64,000 bases of DNA from Dipteris shenzhenensis (Eukaryota > Polypodiophyta > Polypodiopsida > Gleicheniales): assembly GCA_047967505.1 (NCBI GenBank), contig CM106538.1; one strand, 5' to 3'. Of the stretch, positions 43,839 to 55,062 are shown one piece after another (positions within the stretch are counted from its first letter, which is position 1; every line of letters starts with the position of its first letter). The position numbers were made by a program, and so were the translations under genes. Below the pieces are notes generated by a model. That model was not told the origin of the DNA and did no database searches. It was given only the letters and a program-made list of their open reading frames with translations.

Positions 43839-44960
43839 GGGCGCCAACGTTTGGGGCCAATCGGTGTCTTGTTCTGAGTAGGAGCGCTCTAGCTCCCATG
43901 TGATTTGTTTTGTGGTGCATATTTACTTGTCTATTTACTGTGTATGCTGTAATTAAGTGGATCCTACCACCCTTTACGTTGTTGAGGCTGGTTTCATCAG
44001 ATTTGAGCCATTGCATTTTTACTTGGTATTCGGTTTTCATAAAAGAGTGATAATGTTGTCTTGTTTTGGGCAAGTACACACAAAAATTGCTAAAAAGGTT
44101 TTCCTTTGAGGATTGCAAGACTTGTACAACACTAGGGGAGCCTTTTGATAAGATATTGTATTGGTACGCTCTAGGATGTTTGATTTACTTATGCAATATG
44201 TGGCCAGACTTGTAGTTAGGTGAGTAGTTGATGCATAGTTTAGGAGCTAGGTGTTGGCAAGCTATAAAGTTGTTATTTGCAAGGTTCAGATGACATCTCC
44301 ATGTAGTACATTCACAATCTCCCTTCTTGCTCTTGTGTGTGTAGTTGCATCACCAATCTAACACAATCAAATTGAAAAAGGATCTGTATATGCTGCCCAC
44401 CTAGTAGTCAATGTGCTACCTATGTGGTAGCCTCAAATCTATCTCGCATCATTCCCAATATTTTTCTATAGGCGTCACCCCACACATTCTCATATGGGGG
44501 CTTACATATATGGATTTGTTCCTATTTCTCCAAGAGCCGCTCTCATTGAGCCAATTTGAGTCATTGCCCACTTGTCAAAGAATGTGCTCCATTTGCGCCC
44601 TTGGAATGAGATGGCCCTTCAAGTCTATCAAAACACCCGTAACTCTAACTCTAGCCTTTTGTATGTTCTACTATGTGATTATGTGGTCTAACACAACATT
44701 TTCCACGTCCATATGAGCCTTGTTTGTAGCTAGTCCATGATGTTACCCTCTAAGTGCTAGCGACCTTTTGCTAGATTATTTTGTAAAATTTCATGTGTAG
44801 AGAGATCCTAGTGGTTGGCCCATATTTTCCCCCTAGGTTCCATCCATAAACTCTGACAACCAACTACCTTTGGAACCTTGCTTCTTTTGAGCCTCAAGTT
44901 TGAAACTTGAGTCCTCCAAGGTAGTCTCTATCCCCTCGTACTCAAGCTAGATTTTAAATG
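43839..44960. other. No gene recognised
   Basis: Open frames are short and unfamiliar. No repeats of note were found up to the Penelope-like fragment. Confidence 0.45.
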
Positions 44961-45019
44961 ACTCTGTAGGAGTGATTCTTGTTGTTAAAATTTTTAATTC
45001 CTCTCGAAGCGTTCCAGAA

Positions 45020-45876
45020 AAAGAGTCTCCTATTCTCCTTAAAACCTATGATTTTACCACGCTTTACACAAAGATCGAGCTGGAAGACCGGAAGTTTAGA
45101 ATAAGAAAGCTAGTGGTTGAAGTTTTCAAGCCGAGATTTGACAAAGATAGATGCAAAGTGCCAAAGGTTGAGAAAACAGCCTTATGCTTTGACTTTTTGT
45201 GGCTAAAAAATAAAGAACATGACATCGGTTCTAAAAAGAAAAGATACACAAAGGTAGTAAGTGTTGAAGATGTTTGCTCTTGGATAGATTTTCTTTTAGA
45301 TAATCTTTACATTACAATAGGTGATTCTTTGTTTCAACAAATTGTAGGAATCCCCATGGGCACTAATTGTGCCGTCTTTTTCATGAATTTGAGTTGATGC
45401 AACGTTTTATTTCTATCAATACCTGCCCTATCATTTTACATAAGCTTAGCCAAGTTAGGTGTTTTATAGATGATTTATTTGTACTAGATGTTCCTAACTT
45501 TCAAGACTTTATGTACAAAGACGCTTGTGCTTTTGGAGAAGGAATCTATCCTCGTGACTCTTGTGAACTGAACTGCACTTCAAGGGGGGATTATTGTGTT
45601 TTCTTAGATCTTAGACTTTCTCAATCTACCATAGGATTAGAGGTTGATATTTACGATAAACACGAACAACCTGAATATAGTGGTTTACACATTATAAAAA
45701 TGCCTCACATTGACTCAAACATTTCTGAGTTGGCAAAATATGGAGTCATTTCTTCAATGACTTTTATCACTCAATGTAGTAATTTGATCACTTTACTATT
45801 ACACAAGTGGTATAATCCAAGGAAAATAATAAAAAAAGTACGCACAATCTTAGATATGAAGTCTTTTCTTCAATGA
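45020..45876 (+). pseudogene. Penelope-like reverse transcriptase
   Basis: Motifs appear in order: TYDFTTLYTKI (motif A, catalytic Asp codon at 45050), FLLDNLYITIGDSLFQQIVGIPMGTNC (motif B, GIPMGTNC at 45347-45370) and RCFIDDLFVLD (motif C, FIDD at 45463-45474). Then come YPRDSCELN, YCVFLDLRLS, DIYDKHEQPEY and MPHIDSNISELAKYGVISS. The long 'YDK ... PH..SNI ... YGV' block is typical of Penelope-like RTs and absent from LTR and LINE enzymes. A frameshift near 45395 separates motif B from C. The conserved Pro after GIPMGTNCA is replaced (CAVFF). The catalytic residues themselves remain. Confidence 0.8.
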
Positions 45877-46142
45877 CTTTTATCACTTAAAATTTGTCTT
45901 TTATCACTCAATGTAGTAATTTGATCACTTTACTATTACACAAGAGGTATAATCCAAGGAAAATAATGAAAAAAGTACGCACAATCTTAGATATGAAGTC
46001 TTTTATCTAAGTGATAAAAGTCATTTCTTCAATGACTTTTATCACTCAATGTAGTAATTTGATCACTTTACTATTACACAAGAGGTATAATCCAAGGAAA
46101 ATAATAAAGAAAGTACGCACAATCTTAGATATGAAGTCTTTT
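45745..46142 (+). repeat. Triplicated C-terminal block of the Penelope-like RT
   Basis: Copies at 45745-45867, 45898-46004 and 46020-46142 are nearly identical (107-123 bp). At the junction before copy 3, GTGATAAAAGTCATT (46011-46025) pairs perfectly with 46031-46045 around a five-base loop. Confidence 0.88.
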
Positions 46143-46350
46143 ATCTATGGTGTATTGGCCTCAGGTATGTTTACAATGATTGAACATAAGCTGAAAACAA
46201 AAAGCGGGGAGCTGAATAGCCCGTTTTTCTTTTAGTTTCAAAAGAGGGTTTGATTAAGTATGCTTGTGCTTTCTAAGTTAGGAATGTAATTTTGCCTCTT
46301 TGTAGGAAGCGATACATAAATGTAAAGGGTCCATTTAGCTTTTTATGTTT

Positions 46351-46354
<4 letters not shown>

Positions 46355-46408
<54 letters not shown>
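46355..46408. repeat. GA microsatellite
   Basis: About 27 GA steps without interruption. Confidence 0.95.
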
Positions 46409-46410
<2 letters not shown>

Positions 46411-47328
46411 AATTCCAAATTTTTGGAAGATTTTGTTTCTTGACTTGCTTGTTTATTTTTGCTTAGTCACCTTCTTCCTTTCTTCTTTATTTCTTGTTTT
46501 CTTTCTCTTTTGTTTATTTGACGTATATTAGTAAGGACTGGGTTTGCCCAATAGACTCTGTGGGTCTTTAGAAACCAAGTATAGCTGCTTATGCTTGGGC
46601 ACTGATGATGACATAAGTGTTGCTTTGCTTGCTAAGTATGTATTCCTTTTGTTTTTCATAAAAGTTTTTGTTTACCTCTCTTTTTTCTTCTTTTTCATTC
46701 TCTTTTATTTTCTGTGTAGGATTTTGGTCTTTAGAACAACCAAAAAATCCAAATTTGTATGATTGGACTTATTCTGGTCTTACAAAGGTATATATATAGT
46801 CTCTGTACTCTCCACCACTTGTAGCTCTCTTGTTTCCCATACTAAGTCCTTGATTGAGTCTATTGTGTGGAATCCTAGCATTCAATGATTGGATCCATAG
46901 GAGTAGCCTCTTTGACAATTAATATTGTCAACATCGTATCTTGTAGGAAGCCCACAACACCAATCTTAAGCAATAGGTGACGCATGCCTTTTGCCTTGAA
47001 GTTGCCTTCGAGGTTGATCCCTTTGGTTGTTTGGCCAGTCTTTAATCTCCATTCTCCCAATTGATAACTTTGGGACATCCAAATAGTCTAAAGCATGCAA
47101 TTGAATTAAAAAAAATAAAATAATTGAGAATACATTCCCTCGTGAAATCTTTTTGATATTGCTTGCCATGGGAAGCAAGCCAAGCACTGCTGACCTAGAG
47201 TGCCACTTGATGTGGCAACCTTAGTCATGTGCTATCATTCTATTTTCATGGCCCGATATGTGCATTTGAATGGTTATGCATAGCCCAAGGGATAATAGTT
47301 TTATAAGGGGAAGGTAGGGTGAGTTGGT
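46409..47328. other. No gene recognised
   Basis: T-rich sequence without any domain I know. A minus-strand frame near 46875-47187 is open but unfamiliar. Confidence 0.45.
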
Positions 47329-47374
47329 GAGCGCGCACGCGCATGCACGCGCGCGCGTGCACACACACACACAG

Positions 47375-47426
<52 letters not shown>
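47329..47426. repeat. Compound GC/CA/GA microsatellite
   Basis: Alternating CG and CA steps (47331-47374) pass into a GA run (47377-47426). Alternating purine-pyrimidine DNA of this kind can adopt Z form. Confidence 0.92.
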
Positions 47427-47428
<2 letters not shown>

Positions 47429-47613
47429 ATTAACATTTGTAGAAACCTCATGGGTTTTTGAAACAAAGTACAACACCAAAAAGTGACTTACTACATCTAG
47501 ATACCCAGAGATTTGGGGGAGTGCACAAAGTTCAACGTCTCCCGATTGATATAGGGCATAACAAAATTCTAATAAGTCTATCATAAGGTGTCCTTTATAA
47601 CATTAGTTTAAGA

Positions 47614-48241
47614 CTAAGAGTCTTTGGGTCTTGATTTGAAGTCGCTAATCAGCACTTGCCCATCTCGATAAACCACACATTTACATGCTTCCTTTACTAT
47701 GGTGAGTTCACTATTCCTTTGTTGATTGATCTCTTCAAATCTCGAAATGTTTGTACCTTTCAACTTATGTGTTTGTCTGAGGATCTTAGTGTTTGCTCTC
47801 CCTTTGAGGTAGACTTGTGGTTGTGTTCCATTTTGACTAATATTGTATATATTTTTCTTGTCCCATTCAACTTGTGGTACTTCCTTCTTAAGGCATATGA
47901 TTATGGTATCTATATCTTTCTTGTCATTATGATGAAAGCATCCATCTTTCAACCCACCAGTGTGTAAGATCATTCTATTATTCATTCTAGATTCTTGTTC
48001 TTTCACTTCCATGTAAAGATCAAATTTATTCACTTTGCTATTTACTCCGGCAATCATCTCTTGCTTCATTAATGGATTTTGTTTGAGTGATGATAGTTTC
48101 TTGCACTTTAGAAACCACTTCTGGTGTCAATGTTGATGCTTCAGAGTCGTGTAGTACCTCATGGATGACATCTTGCTTCCATTTCCCTCCATATAATAAA
48201 CTCTCCTTTGTAGAGCTGCAACCTAGAGCTTGAACTCTCAA
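47614..48241 (-). other. Unrecognised coding-like segment
   Basis: Two minus-strand frames (48038-48241, then 47614-48069 after a shift) give about 215 codons of charged, helix-like sequence (SKVQETIITQTKSINEARDDCRSK; MEVKEQESRMNNRMI). Composition is more protein-like than neighbouring frames. I recognise no family. It could be an old gag or a host-derived fragment. Confidence 0.3.
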
Positions 48242-48461
48242 ACTTCAAGCTCTAGATAATAAAGATGCTCCTGTGGTCTTCATCTTTGCACATTGAGTCA
48301 GGGCAAAAACTGAAACAGTTGAGTAAGAAACTGCGTAGATGGTGTCGAGGTAGCAGACGACTTCAGGTTGGTAGGCTCCATGTTGGCCTGCATGGATTTG
48401 ATTACCCCAATGTTGATGCTAACCTCTAGGTTGGGCTAGGGGTTCAACCCAACCTCGAGTT

Positions 48462-48606
48462 TATTGGGGGTAAAGGCCTTGTATACATATACCATTCTTC
48501 TCAATAAGAACTTCAGACTGATCAGGGTGAGGTAGCACCCACCACATACTGCGTTATCGACTCTCAGCTTTATCTCCTTTGCTCTTGGCTCTTTTTCTCC
48601 TCCCAA
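48462..48606 (+). repeat. Copia D 5' LTR
   Basis: The LTR is 145 bp, TATTGGGGGTAAAGG to CTCCCAACA. An altered primer site (TAGTATTAGAGC, 48609-48620) follows. It matches 58335-58480 with about 85% identity and lacks a 24-bp piece present there. Confidence 0.82.
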
Positions 48607-48657
48607 CAACTAGTATTAGAGCTTGGTTGAGCTTGAGTGTGGCCAACAAGGAGAGAG

Positions 48658-49118
48658 TGTTACGCTCTAGCCGAGGTAACATGACCTCGGAAGAATCAGT
48701 CGACATTTCCCTTAAAGGATCTATGTTTGTAATATAATTGTTTGCGCTTCATGTAAATGATCGGGAGGGAATTAATGTCAAGGTCCTAGGTGAGGGCTGA
48801 TAGCACCAGACTAGGTGGATCTAAGGCTAAGGGCCTAATGCAAGAAAAGTGCCTAGGGGCAAAGGAAATTAAAGTATCCCAAGAGAGGGGTGAAAAGATG
48901 CATTAGGAAGGCCTTATGATGATGACATGTGGCATCTAGATCCATCTAGGGAGATGGGGCTTGTTGGAGTTAGTGAGAGAAGGAGAAGGTACTTTCACGT
49001 GTATGATTTTGGATTTCGACTCTCTGTCAGCTCTCACGCTGTAACAGGAATTGGTTGGGAGGATACTTGTGGTGCTACTCCCGTGATTCTGCTGTAGTTA
49101 GTAGGAATGTATTTAACA
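48658..49118 (+). repeat. Gypsy 2 5' LTR
   Basis: The LTR is 461 bp, TGTTACGCTC to TTTAACA, clearly related to the gypsy 1 LTR but more diverged than the two gypsy 1 LTRs are from each other. Confidence 0.9.
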
Positions 49119-49120
49119 GT

Positions 49121-49132
49121 TGGTATCAGAGC
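49121..49132 (+). promoter_or_regulatory. Gypsy 2 primer-binding site
   Basis: TGGTATCAGAGC lies two bases after the LTR, as in gypsy 1. Confidence 0.9.
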
Positions 49133-50222
49133 TACAGGTTGAATGAGGGGTTGCGTTGGAAGAGAACGAGTTGGCAGAAAGCACGAATTCAGATAACGAT
49201 CTGAAGTTACAGCGCAGGACGACTCTGCTACGCGTGACGCTAAACGGAGGAAAAGAGTTAGGCTCGTGACCTCCACGCGACGGGCTAACTTGACGAAATA
49301 CAGAGAAAGGATCGTTTCACTTGGTAAATCTGAATAAGGCCAGGGAATAGTAGCTCGTGAATGGGGAGGCCCTTCGACGCGTTTAGCGATGGTGGGACGT
49401 GGTCACGGAACAGCCCGTGAGCGAGGTGTTGGCGCTGCCCTTCATTTCTAAAGATAAGGAACTAGTTCGTGAATTGTGACGAGGAAACTCTGACGGAATG
49501 AGAAGGGTAAATTAACATTTCACAGAGCCTCATCTCTCTGGTCTCCGTTGGATTGCGTATCGTCATCGAGCGCCCCAAAATTTTCGTGGAATTTTCGTGG
49601 CTTATCAACCGTTGCATATCCCGCGCCTACGTTCTTTGGCTACGTGGCTGACTGGCTCGTAATGAATTTCAACCTGCTTCCCTAACGGACTCACAACCAT
49701 AGTCCTCCAAGATCACGTAGATAGCTCTCTATTCCGTTCCATGAAGCTTCATAGCGATCAGGAGGTTCTGGTCGATTTCTTTGTGAATTAGCCAACGGAA
49801 GAACAGCTTGCAAAAGAAGAAAAAGGTCGTATCGTCTGCTATCAGGGAGTTACGTGAAGACTCCAGGGGATTGAATCGGGTGGCAAGAGCGAACCACTAG
49901 GGAGCAGTTCTTTTCCTTTCTGTACAAAATTTCAATTTACAGTTCATTTATTTGTGTACAGCAGAAGGGAATCTGAAGTGGGAAAAAAAAATAAATTTTG
50001 TGGACAGTCTTTGAGACTATGCCTGTGTGCTTCAGTTTGAGTTGATTTGCAGGAATTTCCCTAGTATAGGAAAAAGCGGTAATTGGATATATGCATGTGT
50101 CAATTACGTGGTCAGTATAGTTGTCAGATTGCAGGTATTCCCTAGTATAGGGAATTGTGTCAGTTTGTAAATACAGTTTCTAGTGGTGTTATTAAAAAAA
50201 AAAAAAACACCCATTGACTTGA
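49133..50222 (+). other. Gypsy 2 leader
   Basis: About 1.1 kb, the same length as in gypsy 1. No conserved coding frame is seen. Confidence 0.65.
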
Positions 50223-51410
50223 ATGGAAGCAAAAGAAGGAGCTTCCAGAAGGGACTTTGGTGAGTCAGGAGTCCGGCCGACCGAGCAGGTGTCGTGCCCA
50301 GTAGCTCACACCTTATCTGGCAGGATTGCATTACTTGAGGATGCTTTACAGTAGTTATTAGCGCAATAGTTACAGGCCAATGCAGGGCAGTCTGAACTTA
50401 GAAGAGTGATACACAGTATGTCTGCCAGACCTTCTCGAGATGAGAAAGGAAAGGCTCCAATGGAACCGGAGTCTAGTGTCTATACGGTCGAGCCTAGGAA
50501 GGCTAAAGTACCTAATATTGCCAATTATAGGCCGGAAAAGTATTCTGGTCGGATGAATGACCGTAGTTCTGATGTCATTGAGACCTGGTTACACAAATGG
50601 GACGAGGCGTTCGCCATTTGTGAAATCAGAAATGATATCAAGAAGATCCGCGAGGCCACCCACATGTTTAGTGAGGCAGCGGATCGGTGGTGGATTAAAC
50701 AACTGAAAGATGGTATTGCATCCACTACTTGGGAGGGGTTCAAAAGAGAATTCAGAAAACACTTCTTACCTCCTGATGAAGCATCCCGAGCTTGGGATCA
50801 GTATAGAAACCTTCGTCAGAGAAATTTGTCAGTGGCAGAATACACTGATAAGTTTCGAGAGAGCGTAATGAAGGTTGATGAACCCCTACTTCAATCAATC
50901 CAAGTGAAAGATTTCATATTTGGATTGAATGATCGGATTAAAATGGAAGTTCGGGCTAAGTATGTGAACACGTTGGATGATGCAATAGCCATAGCCCTGA
51001 ACTATGAAGATGCCAAGGGCAGCAGGTCAAGTGGGTTTGCACAGGTCGGGACCCAGTATGGGTACCAGAAGAAATCTGGGTTTAAGAAGAAGTGGATTAG
51101 TAAAGGGAGTGGTTCTCAGCCGAGTGGTCAAGCCAAGCAGGCAAAACCAGCTGAAACTCCTAAATCAAGTACCACCATTGGAGTGAAGAGGAAAGTAACA
51201 CCAATGGCAGCCCGAGCTTGGTCTAAGTCTCCCTTAAACCCAGAGCAAAGAGAAAAAGCGAGGAGAGAAGGCTTGTGTTTTGGTTGCCTTCAACCTCATC
51301 AGTGGAAGGATTGTCCACGAAATAAGGATCGTGGGATGACTGAGGTGGTAGTCTCAGAATGCGATGTGGAAATGGAGGGAAGTTCTAGAGCGGAACAGAT
51401 GCAGATTTAG
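50223..51410 (+). pseudogene. Gypsy 2 gag
   Basis: From ATG 50223 the reading matches gypsy 1 gag but has TAG codons near 50353 and 50368 (glutamine in gypsy 1). From 50406 the frame is open for 334 codons through the capsid, the KSSTTIG junction and the zinc knuckle CFGCLQPHQWKDC, to a TAG after EQMQI at 51408-51410. It shows what gypsy 1 gag looked like before copia B entered. Confidence 0.9.
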
Positions 51411-51854
51411 CTAGCGGGATCTTCTTAGAGGTCAATACCTTGTTTGTTATGTGTGTCTATTGCTAAGCTAGTAACGAGTGCACCTGATAACATCCCATCT
51501 AAGACCGCAGCAACGGCGTATACAGCCTTTAATGATACAGAGTTAATTAAGATGAAAGGGTAAGTGGCCAATCATGATGTCATTGTGTTGTTTGACTCGG
51601 CGTCAACTCACAATGTAATTAACTCCAAGCTCGTGAAGAGGCTGAAGTTAAAGACTAGTCCATTTGACTATGCGTATACAGTTAGGATGGCAGATGGAAG
51701 TTCAACTGAAGTATGGGACCAAAGGGTTACCCAGTTGGAGCTTCGTATTCAGGACTATGCTGAGAAGCTTGATTTTGAAATGACCAAGCTTGCTCATGCA
51801 GATATAGCCCTGGGTATGGCGTGGCATTCTAGGAAGAATCCAGCCATTGATTGA
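51411..51854 (+). pseudogene. Gypsy 2 protease
   Basis: VLFDSASTHNVINSKLVKRL, VRMADGSSTEVWD and LAHADIALGMAWHSRKNPAID match gypsy 1 closely. TAG codons at about 51426 and 51561 replace glutamine or arginine. TGA at 51852-51854 sits at the codon that is TAG in gypsy 1. Confidence 0.87.
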
Positions 51855-51878
51855 AAAAGACACGTATATCAATTCAAG

Positions 51879-52846
51879 ATGAATGATGTGCTTTATGTCT
51901 TACGAGGTAAAAAACATATATCTCAGGGACCGTTGGTTTCCGTGATGAAAATCCGAAAAGCTCAAGAAGAGTTTTTATTCCTTTGTACGGCATCGGTAGA
52001 GCTGGTTGATGATTCTTCGACTAGCACTGATGTTGTTCAAAGTGGTGAGATGGCCAAGCTGGCTAATCTTATAACATAGGAATTCTCTGAATGTTTTAGG
52101 GATGAGTTACCTTATGGGTTACCTCCAGAGCGGAATGTTCAGCATAAGATTGAACTGATTCCGGGGGCAGAACATGTAAATAGACCTCCCTATAGAATGA
52201 GTTTTACTGAAGAGGCGGAGGTGCGTAGACAACTGGAAGAATACCTCAAGTTGGGATTCAACCAAGTTTCTCACCTTTTGCTTCGCTAGTGATATTAAAG
52301 AAGAAAAAGGATGATACGTTTCGCCTCTGTATAGATTACAGAGCATTGAATAATATCACTGTTAAGCACAGGTATCCGATTGCTTGGATTGATGATTTAC
52401 TAGATGCATTACATGGAGCCGTGATTTTCAGCAAGATAGATCTTAAGTGTGGCTACCATCAGATCCGGATTAGAGTCGAGGATGTGTACAAAATCGCTTT
52501 TAGAAGCAGGTTTGGTCATTATGAGTTTTTGGTAATACCCTTCGGGCTTACCAATGCTCCAGCTACATTCGTCATGCTTATGAACGATTTACTACGTCCG
52601 TATATCAGAAAGTTTGTAGTACATTTTATGGACGATATTCTAGTGTTCAGTAAAAGTATTACTGAGCATGGTGAACACTTAAGAATAGTGTTCAGTACTT
52701 TGAGGAAAGCCAGTCTTTATGTAAATAAAAAGAAAACTATACTGTGTATGGTTAGGCTTGAATATTTAGGATTCATAATTACTTAAGAGGGGGTAGAAAT
52801 GAATCCGAAGAAAGTGGTTGCGATACTAACTTGGCCAATAACTTAG
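51879..52846 (+). pseudogene. Gypsy 2 reverse transcriptase
   Basis: The RT is complete in motifs: [36 protein letters not shown] and HFMDDILVFS (FMDD at 52625-52636). TAG at 52077, a short deletion near 52255, a TAA at about 52784 and the TAG at 52844-52846 (shared with gypsy 1) break it. Confidence 0.9.
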
Positions 52847-53475
52847 AATCTGACCGCGTTGCGATCATTCTTGGGATTTGTCCAATTTTATAGAAGGCAT
52901 ATCAAAGGATATTCCGAAATAGTATCGCCATTGACTGATCTGACCTCAGATAAAGTGCCTTTTATATGGGGACAGAATCAACAAGAAAGTTTTAACACCA
53001 TAAAACAAGCTGTGGTCAGAGGACTGGTGTTAAAAATAGTTGATCCCCAAAAACCGTTGTTTCTGGAAACCGATGCAAGTGGCATTGCGGTGGGAGCGGT
53101 TCTTCTTCGAGAGGGAAGGCCAGTAGCCTTTGAAAGCAAGAAGCTTTCTCCCTCTCAAAGGAATTGGCCAACTCATGAATTGGAGTTGTATGCTGTTATC
53201 CATGCTTTGAAAACATGGAGGCATTATTTGTATGGTTCAGAGTTTTATGTGGATGTGGATCATGATACTCTGAAACATTTTTGTAAACAACCTGACTTGA
53301 GGGGCCGCCAAGCTAGGTAGGCAGAGCTCATGCAGGAGTTTAATTTGACGATTCGGTACCGAAGAGGAAAAGACAATAAAGTTGCTGATGCGTTGTTACG
53401 CATTATGCACAATATGAGTTTTACGGTATTAGAGAGTGCTCTAATGACCGAGATTAGAGAAACTCAAAAGCTTGG
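52847..53475 (+). pseudogene. Gypsy 2 RNase H and tail
   Basis: LRSFLGFVQFYRRHIKGYSE, FLETDASGIAVGAVL and YVDVDHDTLKHFCKQPDL are followed by FNLTIRYRRGKDNKVADAL, the usual end of gypsy RNase H, and MTEIRETQK. Sequence similarity to gypsy polyproteins is lost after that point. Confidence 0.88.
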
Positions 53476-54293
53476 TCGACGTGAATTTTTTGGTCGTAGA
53501 CAGTCTATGAACTCACAGACACGGGTGCCGCGTTGACGGAGGGCCAGATGAAATTTGCAGATGCCGGTCTACAGCAGCCTATCAGCTGCAGACTCGGAAG
53601 CATAGCAAAAAAAAAGGACCCAATCTGTCACATTCTGTCAACTGGAGAAAGCAGCAACAAACCCACAAGCCTGTTGTTTGCAGGATGAGAAGGGTGGCTT
53701 GATGATGAATGCAGCAGCCTGTTTCCTATACAATTGTGTGAGGAAGGTCAACATATATCTGGGCAACACAACAGAGTTGAGAAGGAGCTCTGGAAGCTCA
53801 GAGGAGCTTGAAGGCGGTGAGAGGGAGGTCGTGAAGGCAGACAAGCTTTTTATGACAAAACAATCATTTTTGGGACTCTGTATCTTTTTTGTGGTGCGGA
53901 ATTGGCTTTTGTTGTGAACTGAGAAGTCGGAGACCTCTGGACAGACTTCAATTTGTCTTTTGGAAGATTTTCCATCTGGAGTATGCATCAGAAGATATGA
54001 TGTTACAATACTGCCAAAAGTTGTTGTAAGTGAGCAGCAGGCTGTTTTTCAAATGTGAACAGAAGAAAATCTGTAAGGATTTGGGATCTGCACTGAACTG
54101 GACAGTTTTAGATCTGTCAATTATCTACAACTTTTCTATTTACACTTTTTGCATCCGAGTTAAGGGCCAGAGTTAAGGGTCAAAAGATATTTGCTGTATA
54201 CTTTTGCTGCAGACAACAGAATTTCTGCTATTTAACTGGCCACTACAGTTGGCATTTTGGATTGCATCTTGGATTGCATCTAGATCTGTTGAG
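53476..54293 (+). other. Copia D leader resumes
   Basis: The sequence between the lost end of gypsy 2 and the copia D gag start shows no coding motif. Part of it may still be gypsy 2 or other DNA. The junction could not be placed exactly. Confidence 0.5.
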
Positions 54294-55062
54294 ATGTCTA
54301 GTTCATCAGAGAATGCCCTCTTCAACATAGAGAAATTGGATGGCACCAATTTCTCGTATTGGAAAGAACAAATTTATAATGTGCTTGTACAGAAAAAGCA
54401 GAGCAAGTCCATTAGATGCAAGGGTGTAAAGCCAGAGCTCCTGGCTGATAATGAATGGTTAGAGATAGATGAGCTTGCACGCTCCACAATTATGCTCACA
54501 CTTTTCAAATCTGTGTACTTCAATGTGAAGGACACTAAAGGTGATGCATTTGAAGTATGGGATAAGTTACATGATCTCTATGAGAAGCAAAGTGCCGCTT
54601 CTCAAGTCTATTTGCTGAAGAAACTCATTGACTCACGCATGGATGAGGGCATTGCAATGTCCAATCATCTAAATGGGTTCAATAATATTTTCAGTCAACT
54701 CTCAGCTCAAAAAATTGCCTTTGAAGACTCAGTCAAGGCAATGTCTCTTCTTGTCACTTTGCCTTAGAGTTGGGATACATTTAGGACAGCCATTAGTAAT
54801 TCCGTACCTGTAGGTGGGCTTACATGTGCGAACGAGGAGAGTAGCTTTCTCACAGAGGAGGTTAACAGAAAGAATAATGCAGGAAACAAAAGTGTAAGTG
54901 CCCTCACTATGAGGGGGAGATCTCAGTCAGGGGGGATATAATGCAAGAGGGCAGTCCAAAGGCAAATCTAGAAGCCAATCTAGAGGCAAGACAAATGCAA
55001 ATAAAAGAGACATTGAATGCTTCTATTGTGGCAAGAAAGGTCACATGAAGAAAGATTGTTTC
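54294..55062 (+). pseudogene. Copia D gag
   Basis: ATG 54294 opens MSSSSENALFNIEKLDGTNFSYWKEQIYNVLVQKK, a UBN2-type gag, continuing AFEVWDKLHDLYEKQSAASQVYLLKKL to a TAG at 54765. The rest includes LTEEVNRKNN and the knuckle CFYCGKKGHMKKDC (55018-55059) after another stop. Confidence 0.9.

Larger units (their letters stand above)
44990..46235 (+). mobile_element. Penelope-like retroelement fragment
   Basis: The fragment encodes most of a reverse transcriptase core of Penelope type, then a triplicated C-terminal block (45745-46142). The N-terminal region before motif A, and any GIY-YIG endonuclease after the thumb, are not visible. The element is truncated at both ends and frameshifted once. 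No LTR or target duplication is seen. A GA microsatellite starts 120 bp downstream (46355). Confidence 0.75.
48658..53475 (+). mobile_element. Ty3/gypsy element 2, truncated
   Basis: The same family as gypsy 1: 5' LTR 48658-49118, primer site 49121-49132, leader, gag, protease, reverse transcriptase and RNase H. The homology stops at about 53475 after the RNase H tail. No integrase, purine tract or 3' LTR is present, so the exact end and any target duplication are unknown. It sits just after the copia D primer site. Confidence 0.88.

Noticed and set aside
43838-43858. GGCGCC-type primer-binding site
   Set aside because: The sequence resembles primer sites of some plant gypsy elements, but no LTR edge or gag could be tied to it, so it is only mentioned with the LTR-like segment.
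47246-47584. Serine-Leu repeat frame
   Set aside because: It translates the GA microsatellite.
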